DNA from: Brevibacillus fortis
GTDB taxonomy: Bacteria > Bacillota > Bacilli > Brevibacillales > Brevibacillaceae
DNA: 64,000 bases
Direction: 5' to 3'
Assembly (NCBI RefSeq): GCF_003013395.1
Contig: NZ_PXZM01000029.1
Location: 186,001-250,000 of the forward strand
The position numbers and the translations under genes were made by a program. Every line of letters begins with the position of its first letter. The first letter of the stretch is position 1. Shown one piece after another: positions 26,701 through 38,700 of this stretch. The notes under the pieces were generated by a model. The model made no database searches. It was given only the letters and a program-made list of their open reading frames with translations, and was not told the DNA's origin.

Positions 26701-29700
26701 TAGCATTGGCTGCCGCTCAAGATGCTATGGCTACACGCTTCTTGTACCATAGCGAGATCAAGCGTTGGCGTCTCGGCAACCGTATAGAATACGGCACTTC
26801 CCTGACTGTGGACAATCTCTTCTGTTTCATTTCCTGTATGCTCACTGTAGATTCGATAGCCAATCTCTCCACTGTCTTCTAGCTGAAGACCAATGTGAAC
26901 ATCGACCGGCTGATCATCGACAGCAATTGGCTTGGCCCACACAATATTTTTGAGCGTAATACCATTCTGTCCCGCGCTCAGGGCTCCCGCTGACTGGTCG
27001 ATTGCCTCACGTGCCATTTCGAGATAGGCAACACCCGGTAAGAGCTGCTGTCCATTCACAACATGGTCTGACAAGAAAAATTCCTGTCCACGGAAGGTAG
27101 AACTATACCGCTGCTCCAATAATTCAGACGTGTTTTTCTGGAGCAATGGGTGAAGGAAGAGCGTCCCTTCTGATGCTGCTGCAACCTCGCTAACAAATTG
27201 CGTATCCATCTGAGGAATCCAATAGCGTTCTCTTGCAAACGGATACGTAGGCAAGCTAATGCGACGAGGTTTCTTCTCACCGTAAAGCTTTTGCCAATCA
27301 ATCACGCCTCCACTTACCCACAGATCAAGCAGCTTGGCGTATTTTCTTTTGCTTATCCAAGCATCGATTGCCTTTTTCAAATCTTCATCTGCTTCAAACA
27401 CGGCGATCGTCTTCTTATTGCTCTTCACCTGTCCACGGAATACGTCTGTGACGCCTTCCTGTCCATTTACAAATTGCATCAGCTTGTCCTGAAGCTCTTG
27501 AATGGAGCTGGTCATTACAGCCAGGCGTTCGTCCATGGCTTCTCGTCCCATTTGCAGCGTGTAGGCAATATCCGCCAAGTCCATTTCAGACAAGGACTGA
27601 TCCCTGATCGCGGCTAACAAACGCTGTGCCTGTTCGTGGAGCTGGTTTTCATTTTTCGCTGACAGGAGAATGATCACTGGATTCGCGTGACTTACTTGGA
27701 TAGCTTGACGTTTCTCATATTCTGGCATGTATTCTTCAATGACAATATGAGCATTCGAGCCACCCGCACCAAAGCTGCTCACACCCGAGCGTCTTGGAAT
27801 TTCCTTACCGTCAATAATAGGACGTTTCCACTCCGCCAGCTCTTGCTGTACGACAAACGGAGTCGTGCTGAAATCAATATTCGGGTTTAGCACCTCCGCA
27901 TGTAACGATGGTGCTAGTTGTCCGTGTTTGAGCTGCAACAGGATCTTCGTTATCCCGGCAATTCCCGCTGCACTCTCGCAATGGCCGATATTGGACTTCG
28001 CTGATCCGATTGAGCAAAACTGCTTGTCAGTTGTGTATGCTTGGAAAGCTTTTGTCAATCCTGCGATCTCTATTGGATCTCCTAAAGAAGTGCCTGTACC
28101 GTGAGCTTCCAAATAACTGATCGTCCGTGGATCAATTCCTGCCTCCTTCAAGGCACGTCCAATTACACTCGCTTGTGCATTGGGGTTAGGTACGGTATAA
28201 CCATTTGTTTTGCCACCATGGTTAATGGCGCTTCCTTTAATCACACCGTAAATTTGATCTCCATCGGCAATCGCTTTCGCCAGAGGCTTCAGCAGTATTG
28301 CTCCGACACCCTCTCCAGGCACATAGCCGTCACCGCCAAGCCCAAAGCTTTCGCATCGTCCCTTGCTGGAAGCAAATTTTCCCTGTCCAAGCATCAAATA
28401 TTTATTCGGATGAATCGATACGTTGACACCACCCGCAATCGCAACCTCGCATTCATTGCGTAGCAAGCTTTGGCAGGCAAAATGAATGCCTGTTAGCGAG
28501 GAGGAACACATGGTATCAACCGCTACGCTAGGACCATGGAAATTAAAGAAATAAGAGACACGGTTCGCTACAGATGAGAAGCTTCCGCCAAGGGCCATCG
28601 GTCTACCCATCATGGTTTCTTGTGCGCCATACAGTTGATACTCTTCATACATGATGCCGACATAAACACCCACATTACCGCCAAGGCCGAATCCTTGGGA
28701 CGATCCGAGAGATTCGCGGGTATAGCCTGCATCCTCTAAGGTTTCATACACACACTCCAGGAATAAACGTTCCTGAGGGTCCATGATTTCTGCTTCCAGA
28801 GGCGAGATGTTAAAGAAAAGCGGATCGAATTGATCAACACCGTCTATGAATCCGCCCCATTTGCTGTAGGTTTTTCCCCGTTTGTTCTTATCCTCATCAA
28901 AATACAAACTGTGGTTCCAGCGCTCTTTAGGGATTTCCGTAATGCAATCCTTGCCATCGCGCAGGTTGTTCCAAAACTCTTGGGTATTCCGCGCTTTCGG
29001 ATAACGTCCAGAAACCCCAATGATCGCAATGTCCAAAGCGCCTTTTACTGGTTGGGTTTCCTTCTGTGTCGAAGTGAACCGCGAGCCTTTGCGACCTCTT
29101 TCGCGACGGCTGTTCATGAGCCTTTTCGATGTGTTTTCTTCTTTTGTGACGGATGCTGTTTCTTGGATAACAACTGTTTCCTGCTGTTCCTTCAGACCTA
29201 GGATTTCAATAAATTTGTCTCGATAGGAATCCAGGAAATATCCAATCAATTCTTGAATGGTTTGATATTCAAAAAATAACGTTTTCGGCAGCGAGCCAAA
29301 GCTTTTCTCTAATTGGTTGGTTAATTTCATGGATAGAATCGAATCAATTCCGTATGTCTCCATAGAGGCATCTTCTTCTATTCGATTCACTGGCAGTTGC
29401 AGGACCTCGGCAAATTCCTTTTTAACAAAATGAGTCGCCCTCTCGTGAAGGACATTTTGTTCCACACTGGTGATCGTTTGTTTTTCATTTTGCTCAATTC
29501 TGGTTGGTGTGCTCGATGCCACTGGCTGCATCTGTTTTACCAGCATCTCTTCAAATTCTTCAAGTAAATAGGAGGCAAGCTTCTGAAGTGTTGGACACTC
29601 CACGAACACAGTCGGAATCAGCCCAATGTTATATTGCTGGCTTAGTTTGTTGGAGAATTCTGTCAGTAGAACCTGATTAAATCCGAGCTCAGACAATTCT

Positions 29701-32700
29701 ACTTTGACATCAATATCCGTAGTATGAACCTGAAGCAGCTCCGACACGGTTTGCATCAAAGCAAGTTCCACTTCATGCAGCAGGTTGCTGGTATCCATCG
29801 TTACCGAAGCTTCAGATAGCTTTGTTTGAGAAGAACTGACTGGTGCTTGCAAAAACAATGTTTGTTTGAGCTTTGCCATGTCCCCTGTCATCACCATAAC
29901 CTGAGCTTTTCCGGAGGCTAAGCCTTGGTACATAGCTGCAATGCCCGTTGAAGTCTCCATAGCGACTACTCCCATGCTATTCTTCAACATGTCACCAGCA
30001 TCTGCTCCAGCCTGCATTCCGCCCTCTTTCCACAACGGCCAATTCATGGACATTGTCTGTCCGTGACGTTGCTTTCGTGCAACCAGTCCATTGCGATAGT
30101 GAGCAAATCCGTCCATAAAGGCGTTGGCGCAAGCATAATCGGCTTGTCCGATATTTCCCAAGCTGCCTGCCACGGAGGAAAACAACACCAAGAAATCCAG
30201 CTCTACATCCTTGCAGGCTTCATCCAGATTGATGAGACCCGTAACCTTCGGACCCTGAACCGTTTGGACCTCCTCCATGTTTTTCTTGAGGATGTAGCTG
30301 TCACGAATCACGCCAGCACTATGAATAACGCCATGAAGACGTCCAAAGTCCTGTTGAATCGTATGGACCAAATCAGCCATTTCCTGTTTCTGCGTCACAT
30401 CAGCTTGGCGATATTCAACTCTTGCTCCCGATTTTTTCAATTCATAGAGCTTACCTTGCTTCTCTTCATCCAATGGGGAACGTCCTGTAAGAATCAGGTT
30501 TGCATGTTGAACCTTTTGTACAATTTCTTTGGCAAAAATATAACCCAGTCCGCCTGCCCCGCCAGTGATGAGATAAAGCCCACCGTCTTTCCATGGAAGG
30601 CTCGCGGCTTGGGGAGCATCTAGTTCTACCCACTCAGATACATATCTCTTTCCAGCTTGGTATCGAATCTGAATATCCAATGGGCGACCTACATTCTCAT
30701 TTACTTTTTCCGCAATATCTAATTCGTCTTCTCCCGCTTCTACCTCAATTACCTGTCCAATCAGGTTGGGATTCTCCAATTTCGCCGTTTTCAGCAATCC
30801 AGAGAATGCGGTGAAAAATGGCTGTTCTTCTCCCATTGGAACGACAAGCTGAACCAATACCTTGCCGCGTACTTTTTGTTTGATAATGCCTTGAATTACC
30901 TCCAATACCTGCGTCGTATAATCAATGAAACGCTCGGCAATGCCTTCTTGTGAGGATCGCAAAGGAATGCAACGTACGCCATTCAAATAGGTTGGGAGAT
31001 GATTCCAAGAGACTCGATGCGGTTCAACGATCATCATGACTCGCTCTGTATAGTCAGGGGCTTCGGCGTTGCTCACAACCGCTTGTTCCTTCCACTCAGG
31101 ACGAACCAGCAGTGTCCCGATTTTCCCTTTGGAATCTGCAGTCTCTACTTCGCCTTCCAGCACTCGTGCGGAGAAGCCCTTCATACTTACACAAACCGTT
31201 CCTTGGTCGTCACACAAGTCAATATCTACTTTCTGTACCTTGTCTCCCGTCCTACTGCCGACAGCTTGTCGAATCCATACCCACATCTGGGATGTAGTCT
31301 GGCTAAAAATGCTCAGCTTCTCCAGTGCAAAAGGCAGGATTGGCTTTTGAATCGCCGTATCACCAGCGCCAAGCAATAATCCAATAGAGGATTGTAAGGC
31401 CGAATCCAGCATGCTCGGATGCAAAGTGAATTCTCCTTGCGTCTCGGCTACCTTGGAAGGCATGGCTAACTTGGCCAATACTTGTGCCTCTCCCACGTAC
31501 ACCTGCTCAATTCCTTGATGGGCTGGACCATAGATAAGTCCCATTGTTTGAAAGGCTTCGTAACACTCACTTGCATGAAGCGTGCGATAGCTGCATTGGG
31601 CTTTGATCGCATCCAAATTATGCGTTGGCGTTGCAGTGAGCGCTGCAAACTCAACACTTCCTTGGCTGTGTACGACCACTTCATCCTGTTCTACTTGCGG
31701 TTCACTGTATATTTCATAACGAAGGTCGCCGTTTTCCTCAGGATAAATGCCGATGTGTACCTGAACAGGCTTGTCTTCCACCACAATCGGTTGCGCCCAA
31801 CCTACATTTTTCAGCTCCATCGCGAATGGCTCTTCTTCCAACGCTCCCGCTGCTAGATCCGCAGCAGCACGAGCCATCTCAAGATAAGCAACCCCAGGCA
31901 GGATTCTCTTTCCTTTTACAACATGATCCGTTAAAAAGAATTCCTGACCATCAAAAGTAGAGCTGAATCTTTGCTCACTGAGATCCGACGTATTTTGATG
32001 CAGCAAAGGATGAAGGGTAGCAGTCAGACCAAGCGTGCCTTTTGCGTTATTTGACGACTGTGCCTTGGGTTTTGGCAGCCAGTAGTGCTCTCTGGCAAAA
32101 GGATACGCAGGCAAGCTAATCCGACGAGGCTTGTTCTCGTCATAAAGTTTATTCCAATCAAAATTCAAACCCTTCACCCAGAAATCGAGAAGCTTGGAGA
32201 ATTTTTTGCGTTGAATCCACTTCTCAATCGCTTCTTGCAATTCCTCATCGCCTGCGAAGATGTCTGCTGTTTCTCTGCCGCGTTTTACCTGTCCACGATA
32301 GAGGTCGACTATGCTGTCATTACCTGCAAGAAAGTTTTGCAACTTCTCTGCAAGTTCTGTAAGCGAGCTCGTCATCAGGGCCAGGCGCTCTTCCATTGCC
32401 TCGCGTCCCACTTGGAGCGTATAAGCAATATCTGCCAGATTGACATCTGAAAATGATTGCTCCTCAATCGACGCTAACAGTCTTTGCACTTGTTCGACGA
32501 GACGCTCCTTATTCTTTGCCGACAGAACGATGAGCGCCGGATTTTGCGGACTAACCGTAATCGAAGGAAGTTCCTTGACCTCCGGAATATATTCCTCAAT
32601 CACGACGTGTGCATTGGCCCCTCCTGCACCAAAAGAAGAAATCCCGGCAATCCTCGGGAATTCTCTCATTTCTCCATTCACTTCAATGAGCGGTCGCTTC

Positions 32701-35700
32701 CATTCAGCCAAGTCCTGCTGAACGACAAAAGGCGTTTTCGAAAACGGAATATTCGGATTCAACTCTTTGGCATGCAGGCTTGGGACCAGCTGCTGATGCT
32801 TCATTTGCAGCAATATTTTTGCCACTCCTGCTATTCCAGCCGCTGCTTCCAAGTGACCAATATTGGATTTAACGGAACCAATCGCACAATATCCTGTATT
32901 CTGCGTATCCTTGCGGAAGGCTTGGATGAGACCGGTAATTTCAATTGGATCGCCCAGCTCCGTGCCTGTTCCGTGAGCTTCCACATAGCTTACTGTATTG
33001 GCATGAACGCCTGCCTTATCCAATGCTTGGCGAATCAGCTCTCCTTGAGCAGTTGGATTCGGTACGGTATAGCCGTTGGTTTTTCCACCGTGATTCACGC
33101 TGGTTCCACGAATCACCCCATAAATATGGTCGCCATCTGCAATTGCTTTTGACAGTGGTTTGAGCAGCACTGTACCTACGCCTTCCCCCGGTACAAAACC
33201 GTTTCCTCCTTGCCCAAAGCTTTTGCATTGTCCGTCCACGGAAAGCATATGCAACGCAGACAAAAAGACATAGCTGGAAGGATGAAGATACAGGTTGACT
33301 CCTCCGGCAATCGCTAGTTCACAATCCCCGTTATACAGATGCTCGCACGCTTCATGAATCGCTGTGAGTGAAGCGGAGCACATCGTATCAATCGGCATAC
33401 TTGGACCTTGGAGGTTGAGGAAGTAGGAAACACGATTCGTCAGTGAGCTAAACGATGTGTGCGGGTAAATGAATTCACCCTGCTTCCATAAATCAGGTCC
33501 ATATAAGCTGAATCCCGTTTTTGTGATTCCTCCAAACACTCCGACTCGTCGATTGTACTTTTCCGCAAGCTGTTGTCTCGTATAGCCTGCATCCTCCAGC
33601 ACTTCCCAGCACGACTCCATAAACAACCGTTCCTGCGGATCAAAATGCATCGCTTCCCACGGGGACATATTGAAAAAGAGCGGGTCAAAGTCAGCGAATC
33701 CGTCTACAAATCCGCCCCATTTGCCATAGCTTTTTCCTTCTGCAACAGCTTTGTCTGGATCAGGTTCGAAAAAGCCATCCAGAGACCAGCGCTCTTCCGG
33801 AATTTCTGTAATGCAATCCTTTCCGGATTTCAGATTCTCCCAGTATTCGTTCAACGACCGTGCTTTTGGATAACGTCCGCTCATTCCGATAATGGCAATC
33901 GGCTCCCGCGCTATCTGATTTCCTGATTGCACGGCTGCACTGTGAGTCGGTGCATAATTGGCTGTTTCACGTTCATGACGCACCAGTGGTGTTGTTTCGC
34001 CATTGACCGCACCCTGACGATCTAGCCCCGTCCACTTCATGCATTCCTCATGATGTTCAGCGACGAGATAATCTGCAAGGGTGTCCAGAGTCTGGTATTC
34101 ATACAAGATGGTCTTGGACAATTCGCTAAAGACATCTTCTAGCTTTTTGTTCAGCTGGATAACCATAATCGAATCGATTCCGTATGTTTCTAACGGTTCA
34201 TCGACAGCGATTTTACCTGCTCCAAGCCTTGTCTCTTGACCAAACATCACTTTTAGCTGATAGAGCGTTTTATCTTTTAACACGCCTGCATCGACCGATA
34301 GCTTCGCTTCCTGCATTGGTGTGGAATCGAACTCCGACAAGGCAGGAGTACCTAGCAAGTGTTCTTTGATTATTGGGAGATTGCCCTCGATGACCAGCAT
34401 CTGCACAGAGCCAGAAGCCACCCCTTGATACAGCGCCTGAATGCCGCTTGCAGTCGGCATCGCGCTCATGCCTCTGTCCTCCATGATCTTCTCTGTCGCT
34501 TCAGCAATACGCATACCGCCTTCTTTCCATAGCGGCCAATTGATGGAGAGTGTTTGGCCCTGGCGTTCGCCTGCTTTCACCAAACCACGACGATACGTGG
34601 CGTATTGATCCATAAAGGCATTGGCAGCAGCATAATCAGCTTGCCCTGCATTCCCGAAGCATCCCACCCCAGAGGAGAAGAGAATAAAGAAATCAAGCGC
34701 CATATCCTTGCTTGCCTCATCGAGATGAACCAGTCCAGAAACTTTTGGCGCTAGTACTTGCTCCAGTTCGTTCGTAGTTTTTCTAATGATAAAACTGTCG
34801 CGAATGACACCCGCAGCGTGAATGATGCCCGTGAGGCTTCCAAACTCTTGCTTGATGCCTTGAAATAACTCTTCTACCGCCTGCTTTTGTGTGATATCAG
34901 CTTGGCGATATTGAATATTGGCTCCCAGAGCTTTCAATGCGTTACATTTGGCTGTCTTTTCTTCATCCAAGGAAGAACGACCTGCGATAATCACAGTCGC
35001 TCCCTTCGTTCTCTGAGCGATTTCCTTGGCAAAAATCAAGCCTAATCCGCCAGCACCGCCTGTAATTAGATAAACACCTTCATTTTTCCATGCATGCTCC
35101 GCTTGCCCAGGAGATTTCATTTCTGTCCAGCCGCTCACCCATCGCTTGCCATCCTGATAACGAATGTGCTTACTTTTCTCATCGGTGCTATTTTGTTGCA
35201 GCTTTTTGACCAATTCCGCTGGATGCTCCTCTGCTTGCACTTCAATGAGCTGTCCAATCAGCTTGGGATTTTCCAATTGAGCCGTTTTCAGCAAACCAGA
35301 GAGAGCGGAGAAGCATTGCTGTTCCTCTTTGTCAGGCACAACAATCTGAAGCAGAACTTTTCCCTTTGGTTTATTGGCAAGGATTCGTTGGATTTCCGTG
35401 AATACTTGGACGGTATAAGCATGAAACCTTTCTGCAATACTTTCCTGCTTTGATTGTGATTGTAAGGCTAGGCAGCGCACTCCGTTCATGTCGGATTCGA
35501 TACGCTCCTTGAATTCCTCTGCCCATTCACAAAGGATCACGAGATGCTCCACAAAAGCAGGTGAACCAGCTCTTTCGTTGATCTCCCGTTCGTTCCAGCA
35601 CGGTTGGAGAAGAAGCGTTTCTTGCTTTGGCGTTGCGGAAGCGATTGGTGAAATCTGTACAGAAGCCGTTCCCGACTCCGTGTAGGCATTCTTGTTCGGT

Positions 35701-38700
35701 TTCGTGGCCATCTCAGGAACCCCATAGGACTCCTCAGCAAAAGGATAGGTAGGAAGGCTGATACGTCGCGGTTTTGCGTCGTTGTAAAGGACTTCCCACT
35801 CGATATCAAGACCCTTGCTCCACAACTCGGCTGCTTTTTCGCCCTCGCCTTCTGCAAACAGCTTGGAAATTCGCTCACGATTCGTCTCATTCTTTTTCAA
35901 TAGGGAGACTTCATGGCTTGCTTGCTTTGCGTTCCCTTTAAAGTTACCCGCTATTTGTTCCGCTCCACTCAAAAAGTCATCCAGCTTTTGAATGAGCTCT
36001 TCTGTATCTTTGACAATAAAAATGGCCCTGCTCTCCATTGCTTCTCTTCCCACTTGGAGGGTATAGGCCAAATCTGCTATATGGACTCGTTCATGATTAT
36101 CTCTAAGGAAATCCACTAGTTGCTGAGCATACGCGTGTACGCGATCATCGTTTTTAGCTGATAGCGGCACGAAATAAACGCGATTGTTGTCATCATCTCT
36201 TACGCTGCCACGATTAGCTCCTGCCCCAGCATTCCATTGTTCAAAAATGGCATGCGCATTCGTCCCGCCAAGGCCAAATGAACTCAATGCTGCTCTGTGG
36301 GGAACGGGTGCATCCTCCCATATTTTGAGCGTATCAACCACATAAAACGGCGACTGATCCAAATGGATATTCGGATTCGGCTTTTCATAGTTTAGCGATG
36401 GAGGAATTTCCTTATGGTATAAGCTTAATGCTACTTTAATGCAACCTGCTAACCCTGCGGCTGTATCGAGATGTCCAATATTGGTCTTAACCGATCCAAG
36501 TCCGCAGTACTGTTTATTGGTTGTGTATTTTGTATACACTTCATTGAGCGCTGCAAATTCTATCGGATCGCCTAAATAAGTGCCCGTCCCATGCGCTTCA
36601 ATATAGCTAACTGTTTCAGGATGAACCTTGGTGTCATCTAATACTTGCTGAATCACTTCAGCCTGACCTTTTATACTTGGCGCATAAAATCCGACTTTAT
36701 CTGCCCCATCATTATTGATGCGAATTCCTCTCATAAGGGCATAGATATGATCGCCGTCCTTGATCGCATCGGAAGCTTTTTTGAGGACAACCACGCCGAC
36801 TCCTTCTCCACCGATCATTCCGTCTGCTGAGGCGTCGAACGTCTTGCAGTGACCATCACTGGAAAAGTTCAATCCGGCTTGATAGACATACCCTGTATAA
36901 GTCGTAGGGAAAATAGTTGCGCCCCCTACTAAAGCCACTTTCGATTCTCCCGATTGCAGGCTGCGATAAGCCAGATGCAAGCCAACCAGCGAGGAAGAAC
37001 AATTGGAATGGACGGCAAAGCTCGGACCCTTCAGCCCCATTTTATGAGAAATCATCGTTGGAATGGTTCCACCTTGCGCCAAAACCCACGATACATATTC
37101 ATTGGGGTCCTTCATGACATTCGGTGTTTCCTTGGTAAAATGCGGCAAGAGTGCTTGATAATAACTATTGCTCGCCGACATAAATACACCCGTTTGCGGA
37201 ACCTGTTTCGGTGTATACCCTGCATCCTCCAATGCTTTCCATGAATGGGTCAATAACAGTCGAAACTGCGGGTCCATAAATTCTGCGTCTCTGGCTGAAA
37301 GGTGGAAGAACCCTGGATCGAAGTGATCCTTCCCTTCAATGGTGGACTGCACAGGGATAAAATTAGGATTCTGTAAGTATTCATCCGGTAGGTGTAATTG
37401 ATCTAATTCCTCATTAGAGAAGAAACGCACACTTTCTACGCCATTTCGTAAATTCTCCCAAAACTCTCTATGATTTTTAGCTCCCGGGAAGTGGCAGGAG
37501 ATTCCAATAATCGCGATGCTATCCTCATAGTATTCAGGATAAGTCTCCTCCACTTGTACTCCGCTATTCGCCGTTGCTTGGTTCGGATTGACAACATCTG
37601 CTTGCTCATCCGATTCATTCTCTTTTACTGTTGCGATATATTCGCTAATCTCCCTAATATTGACGTACTTAAAGAGAGTGGTCACATTAAGATCGCAATG
37701 AAACTCTTCCGTCATTTTGGCAACAACCATGGTAGCTAGAATCGAGTCTCCACCTACATCGAAAAAGCCATCTTCTGTGCTGATCCCCTCTACATTCAGG
37801 ACATCCTGCCAAATCTTTAACGTCCGCTGTTCAATATCAGATTGCGGCAGACTCTGTTTCTTTGCCTGTGTTACCATAAGCTTTTGATTCAGTAGCTCTG
37901 TGCGATCCACTTTTCCATTAGCCGTTAACGGGATTTTATCCATGGAAATAAAAAATGCCGGGAGCATATACTCTGGCAGATTCTTTCTCAAATAATCCCG
38001 TAATTTTGATGGCTCAAGCCGTTCATGGTTGGCACCTGCTTTCGGAACATAATAAGCAACTAACCGTTTATGATCTCCCTCTTCTTTCACCAACACGACA
38101 ACGCTTTGGATCTGTGGATGAGCACTTAATTGGCTCTCGATCTCACCCAATTCAATTCGAAAACCCCGAATTTTCACTTGATGATCGATTCGTCCTAAAT
38201 ACTCAATCGTTCCATCAGGCAGCCAACGTGTTAAATCACCTGTTTTATACAACTTGGTTCCCGGTGTAAATGGGTTATCCACAAACTTCTCTGCGGTTAG
38301 CTCTGGGCGATTCAAATAACCGCGAGCTAAGCCTTTCCCCGCTATACAAAGCTCTCCTGGAACACCTACTGGAACCGGATTCATATGGCGATCAACAATG
38401 TAGAGCTGCGTATTTGCGACAGGTCTACCAATCGGTGTATTGCTACTGACCAGTTCATTTTCAGAGCAGGAGAACCATGCTGCATAAATGGAGGCTTCTG
38501 TTGGTCCGTAAATATTTTCAATCTTTGCCTTTTGAAAAGTGGCAACCGTCTTTTTCACCAACTCTTTTGGAAAGGCCTCACCCGCAACCATCACATATTT
38601 TAGCGGGCAATGCTGTAGGAATGGCTTATTCTCCACAACGCCGTTTACGAAAACATTAAGCATCGCTGGAACAAAATTGACATGCGTCACGCGATGCTTC

